This document shows positions 1-9,811 of a stretch of 64,000 nucleotides of DNA, piece by piece. The DNA is from Oscillospiraceae bacterium. GTDB lineage: Bacteria > Bacillota > Clostridia > Oscillospirales > Acutalibacteraceae. Each line of letters begins with the position of its first letter. Positions within the stretch are counted from its first letter, which is position 1. The stretch is from contig SVPN01000001.1 in assembly GCA_015065805.1 (NCBI GenBank), forward strand, positions 1-64,000, read 5' to 3'. Under the pieces are notes generated by a model. The model was given only the letters and a program-made list of their open reading frames with translations. It made no database searches and was not told where the DNA came from. The translations under genes were made by a program, and so were the position numbers.

Positions 1-304
1 TAAAATATCGTTCTTGAAAATACGTTAATTCTGCAATCTCTTCCCGTGTGAAAGTTATACCCTCCGGTGCGACTACCCATTTATGCTCTATATCATTCTC
101 ACGATTGATAATCGCTATAATTCTTCCGGTAAATTCAGAAACAGGCTCATTCACACCTAAAATATAAGCGTCCTCTTCTTCGCCATCTGCCGCCATTGTT
201 CCTTTAATATAACCATAGTTTATAGGATAATGTATATCCGGATGCTCAGGATGATAACTACCCAGAGGTCTGTCAACAGTTACAGTAACGATCGGACCTA
301 TCAT
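1..304 (-). CDS. Inorganic pyrophosphatase-like protein (partial, C-terminus off the window edge)
   Basis: Reverse-strand reading frame from ATG at 304: MIGPIVTVTVDRPLGSYHPEHPDIHYPINYGYIKGTMAADGEEEDAYILGV..., resembling soluble inorganic pyrophosphatase N-termini; runs off the left edge. Confidence 0.65.
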   Translation of the reverse strand, partial: MIGPIVTVTVDRPLGSYHPEHPDIHYPINYGYIKGTMAADGEEEDAYILGVNEPVSEFTGRIIAIINRENDIEHKWVVAPEGITFTREEIAELTYFQERYF

Positions 305-648
305 TTCGTATTCTCCTTTGCGGTGTTGATAGAGGCAATGAGAATTCGACGGATCGTTCCGCATTGATTATAAAGGTCAACAGCGGTTTCTCTGTTCAGA
401 ATGTCGGATTTTACGAACAACTCCAACCAGTATTCAGTCTCGTAACACTCTTTTAAGGCAATTTGCAATTTGGCAATAAAGTCAGGCTTTCCGTGGGCAT
501 AATTTGCTTCGTGAATGTTGGCACCGATTGAGGTGGCAGAACGCTCCAATTGATTGACAAGAGAATAATGTCCTTTGATCGTTTCACAGAGTTTAATTAT
601 CTTAATAGCGAAATCCATAGATAATTCAACGAGCTTATTTTCTTTCAT
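301..648 (-). CDS. Four-helix bundle protein (S23 / 23S rRNA intervening-sequence protein family)
   Basis: ORF 301..669; likely start MKENKLVELSMDFAIKIIKL at 648; ANIHEANYAHGKPDFIAKLQIALKECYETEYWLELF motif typical of the family. Confidence 0.75.
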   Translation of the reverse strand: MKENKLVELSMDFAIKIIKLCETIKGHYSLVNQLERSATSIGANIHEANYAHGKPDFIAKLQIALKECYETEYWLELFVKSDILNRETAVDLYNQCGTIRRILIASINTAKENTK

Positions 649-684
649 AGTCCTCACCTCTGCGGACATTATACCATATTGAAT

Positions 685-847
685 GAAATATTGCTACGCA
701 ATATGAAATAATCCTTCGGATTATGAAATATTTTGCCTTAACGGCAAAATGTGAAATAAAATTTGCCCATATTCGCGCAAGCGAATATTTCACATTTGCG
801 AAGCAAATATTTCATAGCGAAGCTATTTCACTTGCCCGCAAGGGCAA
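685..847. repeat. Cluster of at least seven different short perfect hairpins separated by GAAAT / ATTTC linkers
   Basis: Hairpins read directly: 688-704, 708-724, 730-750, 769-788, 794-808, 814-826, 832-847; linker orientation flips from GAAAT to ATTTC. Confidence 0.85.
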
Positions 848-855
848 ATTTCATT

Positions 856-900
856 GAAAAGAAACAACCTTTGTCTGGTAGACAAAGGTTGTTTCTTTTC
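856..900 (-). terminator. Long perfect hairpin, probable terminator of tRNA-Leu
   Basis: GAAAAGAAACAACCTTTGTCT-GGT-AGACAAAGGTTGTTTCTTTTC, 21-bp perfect stem abutting the tRNA 3' CCA. Confidence 0.8.
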
Positions 901-982
901 TGGTGCAGGAGATGGGACTTGAACCCACACTCCGAAGAACCGGCTCCTAAGACCGGCGCGTCTGCCATTCCGCCACTCCTGC
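901..982 (-). tRNA. tRNA-Leu (anticodon TAG)
   Basis: Reverse strand GCAGGAGTGGCGGAATGGCAGACGCGCCGGTCTTAGGAGCCGGTTCTTCGGAGTGTGGGTTCAAGTCCCATCTCCTGCACCA: 7-bp acceptor stem, long variable arm, GGTTCAAGTCC T-arm, encoded CCA. Confidence 0.95.
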
Positions 983-987
983 ATAAG

Positions 988-1015
988 AACTCCTGCGTTG
1001 AGAAACGCAGGAGTT
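988..1015 (-). terminator. Hairpin between the PHP-domain gene and tRNA-Leu
   Basis: AACTCCTGCGTT-GAG-AAACGCAGGAGTT inverted repeat. Confidence 0.6.
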
Positions 1016-1020
1016 TATAT

Positions 1021-1746
1021 TTATGGATTTGTCAAAAGGAAATCGTCGATCGTTTCGATGATTCTGCCGTCCGCAATCAGCTTGCCTTCTTTGGCAAACA
1101 AAGCGGCAACAAGATCGTCGTTGGTTCGTAGCCTGCGGTCAAAGCACAGACCTGCCGCACCGACCTTTTCACCGACGCGGTGGCAGTCCGCACCCGACAG
1201 TTGTCCAAGCTCAGGATGTGCCACGGCAAGAAGCATCGCTTTTGCATTCTGGCAGGCGCCGTTTGCGGCGTTATACACCTCAATGCCGTCAAGACAATGA
1301 ATGAACGGTTGCCATGTGGCGTCAATGTCCGGGCGCATACGGTACGGATGTGCCTGCGCGACATACCCGCCGTAGGCGTGAACGCGGTCACAATATTCCT
1401 CTACGGTCAAATCAGGGATATCGGCATTTTCGAGCAGGAAATCCAGATCGATGCCGTAGGTGAGGATCTCTTTTCCCCTGCCGACATAGTGTTCCCAGCC
1501 GAAATGCACGTCAAAATCGTGCGCATCACCGAATTCCTTTGCTGTAAGATAGGCTTCGTAATACCGACGCACGCGCTGTTCCCAGGGCCATTCCGTCGGA
1601 ACCGCACTGTAACCGCAACAGCAATGATCCGTGAACACCATTCCCGCATAGCCACCCTCATAAAACGAGCGTGCAATGTCTACCGCCGGTGCGGCAGCAC
1701 ATTTACTGCACTCCATACAATGCGCGTGGAATTCATACTTATACAT
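1021..1746 (-). CDS. PHP-domain metal-dependent phosphoesterase
   Basis: 241 aa; N-terminal EFHAHCMECS, FTDHCC, HPYRMRP, SGADCHR motifs. Confidence 0.75.
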   Translation of the reverse strand: MYKYEFHAHCMECSKCAAAPAVDIARSFYEGGYAGMVFTDHCCCGYSAVPTEWPWEQRVRRYYEAYLTAKEFGDAHDFDVHFGWEHYVGRGKEILTYGIDLDFLLENADIPDLTVEEYCDRVHAYGGYVAQAHPYRMRPDIDATWQPFIHCLDGIEVYNAANGACQNAKAMLLAVAHPELGQLSGADCHRVGEKVGAAGLCFDRRLRTNDDLVAALFAKEGKLIADGRIIETIDDFLLTNP

Positions 1747-1751
1747 AGCCG

Positions 1752-4373
1752 TTACCCAAGTGCCGCCATACTCTGATCGAGCAGAGCAAGCTTTTCTTCC
1801 AGACGAGCCGCCTGCTCACGCGCTGTTGCCACGATATTTTCAGGGGCTTTGTCGGTGAAGGCTTTGTTGTTCAGACGTGCCATCACACCGTCAAGCTGTT
1901 TTTGTACGTTGTCGCGCTCCTTCTGCAGACGGGCACGCTCTGCAGCAAGATCCACAAGCTCGTTCATCGGGATCTTGATGGTGGCATCGGAGGTAACGAT
2001 GCTGACAGCACCGTCCACAGCAAAGCTCTCGCCCACCTGCACCGCCGATGCGGAAGCAAGGCGAAGCATAAACGGTGCACCGTTTTTGAAGGTATCAACA
2101 AACGCGGTTTCGATGAACACCTCCGCTTTTTTGGAGGGCGGCACATTCATTTCGGCACGGCGGTTACGGATGGCGCGAATCGCCTCCATAATACGCTCCA
2201 TTTCGCGCTCTTCCGCGGCAAATGACAACGCCTCATCGTACACGGGCCACGCCGTCTTCATCAGCGTTTCACCGCTGTGCGGCAGGCTCTGCCAGATCTC
2301 TTCGGTCACAAACGGCATAAACGGATGCAAAAGCTGAAGCATACCGTTCATCACGTACACAAGTACGCGCTTGGCGTTCATCGCATCCTCGCCCTGCAGG
2401 CGGGATTTGCACAGCTCGATGTACCAGTCGCAATAGGTGTCCCAGATAAAGTCGTACAGCTTTTGCACCGCAATACCGAGCTCGAATTTCTCGAGATTTT
2501 CGGTCACGGCGGCAACCAGCGTATTGAACTTCGAGAGCACCCACTTATCCTCCATCGTGAGGGTTTCGGGCAAGGACAGCTCCACCTCGTCATCGCCGAT
2601 GTTCATCAGCACAAAACGGGCGGCATTCCACAGCTTATTGGCAAAATTGCGCGACGATTCCACCTTATCGGGCATAAAACGCATATCGTTTCCGGGGCTG
2701 TTACCCGTTGCAAGCATAAAGCGCAGAGCATCCGCACCGAATTCCTCGATCACCTTCAGCGGATCGATGCCGTTACCAAGCGACTTGGACATCTTTCTGC
2801 CCTTTTCATCGCGGACAAGGCCGTGGATGAGCACGTTGTCAAACGGAACCTCGCCCGTCTGCTCAAGACCCGAGAACATCATACGCATCACCCAGAACGG
2901 GATGATGTCATAGCCGGTGACGAGCGTATCGGTCGGATAGAAGTATTCGAGTTCGGGCGTCTTGTCGGGCCAGCCGAGCGTCGAGAACGGCCACAGTGCC
3001 GAGCTGAACCAGGTGTCCAGCGTATCCTCATCCTGATGCAGATGTGTGCATCCGCATTTCGGACAAACCGTCGGATCCTCGCGACCGACGATCGTCTCGC
3101 CGCACTCCGCGCAATACCACGCAGGGATGCGGTGACCCCACCACAACTGACGCGAAATACACCAGTCGCGGATATTCTCAAGCCAGTGGAAATAGGTCTT
3201 TTCAAAACGCTCGGGAACAAACTGCGTTCTATCGGTCTTGACCGCTTCGATTGCAGGAGCGGCAAGCTCTTTCATCGCCACGAACCATTGTAGTGACACG
3301 CGCGGTTCGATGGTCGTACCGCAACGGTAGCAGGTGCCGACATTGTGCACGAGGGGTTCGGTCTTGACAAGGAAGCCGCCCTCTTCCAGATCGGCAACGA
3401 TCGCCTTGCGGCACTCAAGAATGGTCATACCCTCATACTTGCCCGCAAGCTCGTTCATATGACCGTCTTCGGTGGTCACGGTGATGACAGGCAGATCGTG
3501 ACGCAGACCGACCTCGAAGTCGTTGGGGTCGTGTGCGGGCGTGATCTTCACAACACCCGTACCGAAATCCATTTCCACATAGGTATCGGCAACCACAGGA
3601 ATGGCTTTGTTGACGATGGGCAGAATCACGTTTTTGCCGACAAGCGCCTGATAACGCTCGTCATCGGGATGCACCGCGACAGCGGTATCGCCCAAAAGCG
3701 TTTCGGGACGGGTGGTCGCCAGCTCCAGATACTCATCCGTGCCTTCGATCGGGTAACGCAGATGATAGAACTTCGCGTCCATCTCCTTGAATTCCACCTC
3801 GGCATCCGAGATGGAGGTCTTGCAGTGCGGGCACCAGTTGATCATACGCTCACCGCGGTAGATCAGACCCTTTTCGTACAGACGCACGAACACCTCACGA
3901 ACCGCCTTGGAGCAACCCTCATCCATCGTGAAGCGCTCACGCTCCCAGTCGCAGGACGAGCCCAACTTTTTGAGCTGTTCAACAATGCGGTTACCGTAAG
4001 TCTCCTTCCATTGCCAGGCACGCACCATAAACGCATCGCGGCCGATACCTTCCTTGGTGAGCCCCTCTTTTGCCATAGCCTCGACGATCTTCGCTTCCGT
4101 GGCAATGGCGGCGTGGTCGGTGCCGGGCATCCACAACGCTTCGTAGCCCTGCATACGGCGCCAACGGATCAGGATATCCTGCAAGGTGTTATCCAGCGCG
4201 TGACCCATATGAAGCTGACCCGTAATGTTGGGAGGCGGCATCACAATGGTATACGGTTTTTTATCGGGATTCACCTCAGCGTGAAAATAACCGCCGTCCA
4301 TCCAGAAACGGTAGATGCGGTCCTCCACTTCCTGAGGCTCATACACTTTCGCCAACTGTTTTTTGTCTGCCAT
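1752..4373 (-). CDS. valS: Valyl-tRNA synthetase
   Basis: 873 aa; [15 protein letters not shown] (HIGH), [10 protein letters not shown] (KMSKS), C-terminal coiled coil [26 protein letters not shown]. Confidence 0.97.
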   Translation of the reverse strand: MADKKQLAKVYEPQEVEDRIYRFWMDGGYFHAEVNPDKKPYTIVMPPPNITGQLHMGHALDNTLQDILIRWRRMQGYEALWMPGTDHAAIATEAKIVEAMAKEGLTKEGIGRDAFMVRAWQWKETYGNRIVEQLKKLGSSCDWERERFTMDEGCSKAVREVFVRLYEKGLIYRGERMINWCPHCKTSISDAEVEFKEMDAKFYHLRYPIEGTDEYLELATTRPETLLGDTAVAVHPDDERYQALVGKNVILPIVNKAIPVVADTYVEMDFGTGVVKITPAHDPNDFEVGLRHDLPVITVTTEDGHMNELAGKYEGMTILECRKAIVADLEEGGFLVKTEPLVHNVGTCYRCGTTIEPRVSLQWFVAMKELAAPAIEAVKTDRTQFVPERFEKTYFHWLENIRDWCISRQLWWGHRIPAWYCAECGETIVGREDPTVCPKCGCTHLHQDEDTLDTWFSSALWPFSTLGWPDKTPELEYFYPTDTLVTGYDIIPFWVMRMMFSGLEQTGEVPFDNVLIHGLVRDEKGRKMSKSLGNGIDPLKVIEEFGADALRFMLATGNSPGNDMRFMPDKVESSRNFANKLWNAARFVLMNIGDDEVELSLPETLTMEDKWVLSKFNTLVAAVTENLEKFELGIAVQKLYDFIWDTYCDWYIELCKSRLQGEDAMNAKRVLVYVMNGMLQLLHPFMPFVTEEIWQSLPHSGETLMKTAWPVYDEALSFAAEEREMERIMEAIRAIRNRRAEMNVPPSKKAEVFIETAFVDTFKNGAPFMLRLASASAVQVGESFAVDGAVSIVTSDATIKIPMNELVDLAAERARLQKERDNVQKQLDGVMARLNNKAFTDKAPENIVATAREQAARLEEKLALLDQSMAALG

Positions 4374-4588
4374 ATCACAGACCTCCTTAACTATTGCAGT
4401 TACTACATACTATACCACAAAATCCCTCTTCTTGTAAAGAGAAAACCGCGGGCTAAACGATAATAATTTTCGAAAAAGACAACTTTTCCGTCTTATTTTA
4501 CGTAAATCTTACGAAATACAGCTATCTTTTCGCCGAACTATTTGTTATAATAATATTGTATTTGTTCCGAGAAAGGCTGTGAACTCCT

Positions 4589-6334
4589 ATGAGAAAGACC
4601 AAAATCATCTGCACGCTCGGCCCTGCCACTGACAACGAAGAGGTTCTTCGCGAACTGATCCTGTCGGGGATGGACGTGGCGCGCGTGAATATGTCCCACC
4701 AGACACACGATGACCAGCGTGTGCGCATCGATACTCTCAAGCGTCTGCGAGAGGAGCTTGACCGTCCCGTCGCGCTTCTGATCGACACCAAAGGTCCTGA
4801 GATCCGTCTTGGAAAGATCAAGAACAAAACGGCTCAGCTGGTTCAGGGTCAGCTGTTCACCCTGACAGCTATCGAGTGCGAGGGCGACAGTCAGCGTGCC
4901 TCCGTCACCTGTAAAGAGCTTCCGCAGGACGTCTGCACGGGATGCCACATTCTGATCGACGACGGACTGATCGATCTGGTCGTCGAAGAGATCCACGACA
5001 ATGACATCGTTTGCCGTGTTCTGAACGGCGGTACCATTTCGTCCAGCAAAGGCATCAATGTCCCCGGTGTACGTCTGTCGATGCCGTTTATGAGTGACCG
5101 TGACCGTGCCGACATCGCGTTTGCCTGCGAAATGGATGCCGATTTCATCGCCGCCTCCTTCACACGTCGTGCAGACGACGTGATGCAGATGCGTCAGGAG
5201 CTTGAAAAGAATCACAACCACACCATCCGCATCATCGCCAAAATTGAAAACGGCGAAGGCGTGGACAATGTTGACGAGATCATCCGTATGTCCGACGGCA
5301 TTATGGTGGCACGCGGCGATATGGGCGTGGAAATTCCGCTTGAGGATATTCCCGCCATCCAGAAGGCCATCATCCGTAAAGCCTACAATGCCGGCTTGCA
5401 GGTCATCACCGCCACGCAGATGCTGGATTCGATGATGAAGAACCCCCGTCCCACCCGTGCCGAAACCACCGACGTTGCCAATGCCATTTACGACGGCACC
5501 AGTGCGATCATGCTGTCGGGCGAAACGGCGGCAGGTGCCTATCCTGTCGATGCGCTCAAAACGATGGCACGAATCGCCGTTCGTGCCGAAAAGGACATCG
5601 ACTACGCCAAGCGTTTCCGTAACCGCGATTTAGCAGGAGATTCTCCCAACGTCACAAACGCGATTTCCCACGCGACAGTGACAACCGCTCTCGATCTCGG
5701 CGCCAGTGCGATCATCACCGTTACCAAGTCGGGTATGACGGCAAGAATGATCTCCAAATTCCGCCCTCCCTGCCCCATTGTTTGCTGCACCACCAGTGAA
5801 ACCACTCGCCGTCAGATGAATCTGTCTTGGGGTGTGATCCCGATCATGGCGGAAGAAAAAGACAATATGGATGTACTGTTCGACCACGCCGTTGACTGCA
5901 CCGTAAAAGCCGGATGCATCAAAAACGGCGAGCTGGTCGTCATCACGGCAGGTGCTCCCTTAGGCGTTGCCGGTACTACCAATATGCTGAAGGTTCACCT
6001 TGTAGGCAACATCCTCGTGCAGGGTGTCAGCGCGACACCGCACACCGCCTGCGGCAATCTGTGTGTCGTTCAGAACGAAAAGGAAGCGTTTGAGAAGTTC
6101 CGTCCCGGTGATATTCTCGTCATCTCGCAGACGAGCAACCGCCTTCTCCCCCTCATCCGTGAAGCGGCGGGCATCATTACGGAGACCCCCGGTCTCAACA
6201 GCCACGCCGCGATTGTCGGTATGACACTGGATATGCCTGTACTGGTGGCGGCACAAAACGCCACCAAGATCCTCAAAAGCGGTACGACCGTGACGCTCGA
6301 CGGCGAACACGGCTGTGTGATGTATAAGAAATAA
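4589..6334 (+). CDS. pyk: Pyruvate kinase with C-terminal PEP-utilising (mobile) domain
   Basis: 581 aa; MRKTKIICTLGPATDN, MVARGDMGVEIP, C-terminal GLNSHAAIVGMTLDMPVLV. Confidence 0.97.
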   Translation: MRKTKIICTLGPATDNEEVLRELILSGMDVARVNMSHQTHDDQRVRIDTLKRLREELDRPVALLIDTKGPEIRLGKIKNKTAQLVQGQLFTLTAIECEGDSQRASVTCKELPQDVCTGCHILIDDGLIDLVVEEIHDNDIVCRVLNGGTISSSKGINVPGVRLSMPFMSDRDRADIAFACEMDADFIAASFTRRADDVMQMRQELEKNHNHTIRIIAKIENGEGVDNVDEIIRMSDGIMVARGDMGVEIPLEDIPAIQKAIIRKAYNAGLQVITATQMLDSMMKNPRPTRAETTDVANAIYDGTSAIMLSGETAAGAYPVDALKTMARIAVRAEKDIDYAKRFRNRDLAGDSPNVTNAISHATVTTALDLGASAIITVTKSGMTARMISKFRPPCPIVCCTTSETTRRQMNLSWGVIPIMAEEKDNMDVLFDHAVDCTVKAGCIKNGELVVITAGAPLGVAGTTNMLKVHLVGNILVQGVSATPHTACGNLCVVQNEKEAFEKFRPGDILVISQTSNRLLPLIREAAGIITETPGLNSHAAIVGMTLDMPVLVAAQNATKILKSGTTVTLDGEHGCVMYKK

Positions 6335-6346
6335 TCGCTATAAATG

Positions 6347-6385
6347 AAAAGCAGGAATTCTCAAAAAACGAGAATTCCTGCTTTT
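6347..6385. terminator. Bidirectional terminator between pyk and trxB
   Basis: AAAAGCAGGAATTCTC-loop-GAGAATTCCTGCTTTTTT. Confidence 0.9.
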
Positions 6386-6388
6386 TTG

Positions 6389-7294
6389 TTAATGAGTATT
6401 GACATACTCGCAAGCGGCAAGAGCGGCAATCGCACCGTCTGCCGCCGCTGTAGTGACCTGACGCACGGTCTTGGTGCGGCAATCCCCCGCTGTAAAGATG
6501 CCCGCGCATTTTGTCAGGCAATCCTCGCCCGCATCCACATACCCGCGCACATCCAGATCGATAAGATCGGAAACGATCTCATTTTGCGGTACCAGACCGA
6601 TTGCCACAAACATACCGTCAAGCGGCAACACATCCGTTGTACCGTCGGCGTTTGAGAGTTCAATTGCCTCGAGTGCTCCGTCACCGATCACGCGGCTGAC
6701 CGTGGTATTAAACCGCACGGTCACATTGTCGCGTGCCGCCAGTCGGTCGGCAAGTGCCTGCTCGCCCGTAAAGGACGGCAGATTCTGAATCACGTGCACG
6801 GTTTTGCAAAGATCGGCAAGCAACAGTGCTTCCTGCAAAGCGGAATTGCCGCCGCCGATGACCGCCACGGTTTTGCCTTCATAAAACGCACCGTCGCAAA
6901 CCGCACAGAAGGAAATGCCTTCACCGACAAGTGCTTCTTCCCCTTCAAGTCCGAGCATACGGTGCTTGGCACCCGTTGCAACGATCACAGCTTTGGCGGT
7001 AAACTCGCCTTCATCGGTGATCACGGTCTTGATCTCACCGTCAACAACACGCTGTACCTCGGCACATTCCACCTCGGCACCCTGCTCTAACACCTGCTCA
7101 ACGAGCTTCTCGGCAAACTCATTGCCCGAGAGCTCCAAAAACCCGGGAATGTTCTCCACTTTCGGCGAGTAGGTGATCTGCCCGCCGAAGGTGGCTTTTT
7201 CTAAAATCAGCACAGACTTGTTGGCACGGCGGGCATATAACGCCGCCGTCAGCCCCGCAGGTCCGCCGCCGATCACAATGATATCGTAAACCAT
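6389..7294 (-). CDS. trxB: Thioredoxin-disulfide reductase
   Basis: 301 aa; GGGPAGLTAALYARRANK, CAVCDGAFYEGK redox motif, GIFTAGDCRTKTVRQVTTAAADGA. Confidence 0.93.
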   Translation of the reverse strand: MVYDIIVIGGGPAGLTAALYARRANKSVLILEKATFGGQITYSPKVENIPGFLELSGNEFAEKLVEQVLEQGAEVECAEVQRVVDGEIKTVITDEGEFTAKAVIVATGAKHRMLGLEGEEALVGEGISFCAVCDGAFYEGKTVAVIGGGNSALQEALLLADLCKTVHVIQNLPSFTGEQALADRLAARDNVTVRFNTTVSRVIGDGALEAIELSNADGTTDVLPLDGMFVAIGLVPQNEIVSDLIDLDVRGYVDAGEDCLTKCAGIFTAGDCRTKTVRQVTTAAADGAIAALAACEYVNTH

Positions 7295-7306
7295 AGTCGA
7301 AACCCT

Positions 7307-9676
7307 TTATTGCGCCAGCATCTTTTTGATGTCGGACACACCCGTAAATTTCGTTGCTTCGCCGTCCTTGACAACCACAAGGGTCGGTGCCTGCTTGACG
7401 CCGAACGCCGTCGCCAGATCTGCGTGCTCGTTGGCAAGAAGCTTCTCATAGCCGACACCTGCTTTTTCAAGAGCGGCAACGGCGATCTTGCAGTTCGGGC
7501 AGGTCGCCGTAACAAACAGATAGTTGCCATCCGCAATCGCAGGTTCCTCACACGCACAAGCCTGCTCCTCTGATTCCAGAACGCCCGTATGGGTCAGGCG
7601 GGAATTCGCAATATCGTACACGCGACGATCCTTATATTCCTGTGCTTTACCGTCGTTCCAGTTCTGGACGGGACGGTAATAGCCGGTGATGCGGCTGTAG
7701 ACCTCGGTCTTTTCACCGCAATCGGGGCAAACATACACTTCGCCCGCGATATAGCCGTGGTTACGGCAGACCGAATAGGTCGGTGACAGCGTATAATACG
7801 GCAGACGATAGTTTTCGGCGATCTTGCGCACCAGTGCCGCCGCCGCTTTCCAGTCGGGCAGTTTTTCTCCGAGGAAGGCGTGGAACACGGTACCCGAGGT
7901 GTAAAGCGTCTGCAACTCATCCTGCACATCGAGAGCGGTGAAGATGTCCTCTGTGTAGTCAACAGGCAGATGCGAGCTGTTGGTATAATACGGTGTCTGA
8001 TCCTCGGTCTTCGCCGCCGTGATGATATCGGGATAGTGCTTGAGATCGTGCTTGGCAAGACGGAACGCCGTCGATTCGGCGGGCGTTGCCTCTAAGTTGT
8101 AGAGATCGCCGTATTCGACCTGATAGTCGGACAGACGCTCACGCATATGGTTGAGGACCTTCTTAGTGAATTCCTGCGTTTCCTTATGCGTCAAGTCGGC
8201 ACGGAGCCAGTTGGCATTGAGACCCACTTCGTTCATACCGACAAGGCCGATCGTGGAGAAGTGGTTGTTGAACGTACCGAGATAGCGCTTGGTATACGGA
8301 TACAGACCCGCCTCCAACAGCTTGGTGATAACCGTACGCTTCACCTTCAGCGAACGGGCGGCAATATCCATCAAACGGTCAAGACGGGCAAAGAAATCCG
8401 CCTCATCCTTTGCTAAATAGGCAATACGCGGCATATTGATGGTGACAACGCCCACAGAACCCGTGGACTCACCGCTTCCGAAGAAGCCACCCGACTTTTT
8501 GCGCAGTTCACGCAGGTCAAGACGCAGACGGCAGCACATACTGCGCACGTCGCTGGGCTCCATATCGGAATTGATGTAGTTGGAGAAATACGGTGTGCCG
8601 TATTTGGAGGTCATTTCAAACAACAGGCGGTTGTTCTCGGTATCCGACCAATCGAAATTGCGGGTGATCGAGTAGGTCGGGATGGGATATTGGAAGCCGC
8701 GGCCGTTGGCGTCACCTTCGATCATAATCTCGATGAACGCCTTGTTGACCATATCCATTTCTTTCTGGCAGTCCTTGTACTTGAAGTCCACCTCTTTGCC
8801 GCCGATGATGCAGTTGAGCTCAGCAAGGTCAGCGGGCACCACCCAGTCAAGAGTGATGTTGGTGAACGGCGACTGCGTACCCCAACGGCTGGGAGTGTTG
8901 ACGCCGTAAATGAACGATTCGATGCATTTTTTCACCTGCGAATACGACAGGTTATCAATCTTGACAAACGGTGCCAGATAGGTATCAAACGAGGAGAATG
9001 CCTGCGCACCCGCCCATTCGTTCTGCATAATGCCCAGGAAGTTGACCATCTGGTTGCAAAGGCTGGCAAGGTGACGCGCAGGTGCAGAGGTGATCTTGCC
9101 GGGAACACCGCCCAGTCCCTCCTGAATGAGCTGTTTGAGCGACCAACCGGCGCAATAGCCCGTCAGCATCGACAGATCGTGGATGTGGATATCCGCATTG
9201 CGGTGTGCATTGCCGATCTCGTCATCGTAGATCTCAGACAGCCAGTAGTTTGCCGTCACGGCACCCGAGTTGCTCAGGATCAGACCGCCGACCGAATAGG
9301 TCACGGTGGAGTTTTCCTTGACGCGCCAGTCACTGATGTTCAGGTAGTTGTCCACAATGGCTTTGTAGTCCACCATCGTGGCGTTGAGATTGCGGATCTT
9401 TTCGCGCTGACGGCGATAGATGATATACGCCTTGGCGACATCGTCATAGCCCGCTTTGATAAGAACCGATTCAACACTGTCCTGAATATGCTCAACCGAA
9501 ATCGCATCGTTTTCGATCAGCGGCTCAAACTGCGCCGTTACCTTCAGTGCAAGAAAGTCGATGATGTCGGGGGTGTAGTGACGCTGGCAGGCTTCAAACG
9601 CTTGCGTGATCGCCGCGCTGATTTTCAGCAGATCGAATGCAACGGCTTTACCGTCACGTTTTAAAACAGTATACAT
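7307..9676 (-). CDS. nrdD: Anaerobic (class III) ribonucleoside-triphosphate reductase with C-terminal thioredoxin/glutaredoxin-like domain
   Basis: Likely start MYTVLKRDGKAVAFD (ATG 9676, AAGGAG RBS); ATP-cone, CPDCGEKTEVYSRITGYYRP zinc/glycyl-radical motif, then ATCPNCKIAVAALEKAGV...QAPTLVVVKDGEATKFTGVSDIKKML. Confidence 0.93.
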   Translation of the reverse strand: MYTVLKRDGKAVAFDLLKISAAITQAFEACQRHYTPDIIDFLALKVTAQFEPLIENDAISVEHIQDSVESVLIKAGYDDVAKAYIIYRRQREKIRNLNATMVDYKAIVDNYLNISDWRVKENSTVTYSVGGLILSNSGAVTANYWLSEIYDDEIGNAHRNADIHIHDLSMLTGYCAGWSLKQLIQEGLGGVPGKITSAPARHLASLCNQMVNFLGIMQNEWAGAQAFSSFDTYLAPFVKIDNLSYSQVKKCIESFIYGVNTPSRWGTQSPFTNITLDWVVPADLAELNCIIGGKEVDFKYKDCQKEMDMVNKAFIEIMIEGDANGRGFQYPIPTYSITRNFDWSDTENNRLLFEMTSKYGTPYFSNYINSDMEPSDVRSMCCRLRLDLRELRKKSGGFFGSGESTGSVGVVTINMPRIAYLAKDEADFFARLDRLMDIAARSLKVKRTVITKLLEAGLYPYTKRYLGTFNNHFSTIGLVGMNEVGLNANWLRADLTHKETQEFTKKVLNHMRERLSDYQVEYGDLYNLEATPAESTAFRLAKHDLKHYPDIITAAKTEDQTPYYTNSSHLPVDYTEDIFTALDVQDELQTLYTSGTVFHAFLGEKLPDWKAAAALVRKIAENYRLPYYTLSPTYSVCRNHGYIAGEVYVCPDCGEKTEVYSRITGYYRPVQNWNDGKAQEYKDRRVYDIANSRLTHTGVLESEEQACACEEPAIADGNYLFVTATCPNCKIAVAALEKAGVGYEKLLANEHADLATAFGVKQAPTLVVVKDGEATKFTGVSDIKKMLAQ

Positions 9677-9722
9677 ATACGATTCTCCTTCTTTATTTGG
9701 TGTAATTTGTCGATTTGACCTC

Positions 9723-9751
9723 ATTATATCGTATATACTGTTCTTTGTCAA
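9723..9751 (-). promoter_or_regulatory. Sigma-A type promoter of nrdD (7.3-9.7 kb)
   Basis: Minus strand TTGACA-17 nt-TATAAT. Confidence 0.8.
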
Positions 9752-9775
9752 CACATCAGACACAAGATATTGTGT
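9728..9775. promoter_or_regulatory. Candidate pair of NrdR boxes
   Basis: 9760-9775 ACACAAGATATTGTGT (near-perfect NrdR box) and weaker 9728-9743 ATCGTATATACTGTTC, 32 bp apart, flanking/overlapping the promoter. Confidence 0.7.
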
Positions 9776-9811
9776 TTTTAAAAATTACAATCATGTAATC
9801 TTTTTTTCAGA

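Noticed and set aside
685-847. Considered as a CRISPR-like array
   Set aside because: No constant-length direct repeats or spacers and no cas genes; the units are different palindromes with only a 5-nt common linker.
763-1131. 122-aa plus-strand ORF
   Set aside because: Runs through the tRNA-Leu gene and its flanking hairpins; not a plausible protein.
2277-3293. 338-aa plus-strand ORF antisense to valS, and many similar long antisense ORFs (e.g. 3345-4463, 8690-9664, 58136-59401)
   Set aside because: They lie opposite strongly supported genes and show low-complexity, His/Arg-rich shadow translations from codon bias; no recognisable domains or RBS.
4374-4588. Looked for T-box riboswitches upstream of valS and also cysS/cysE
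   Set aside because: The leader of valS is short and has no T-box sequence or specifier stem; cysE/cysS follow closely behind pgsA with no leader.
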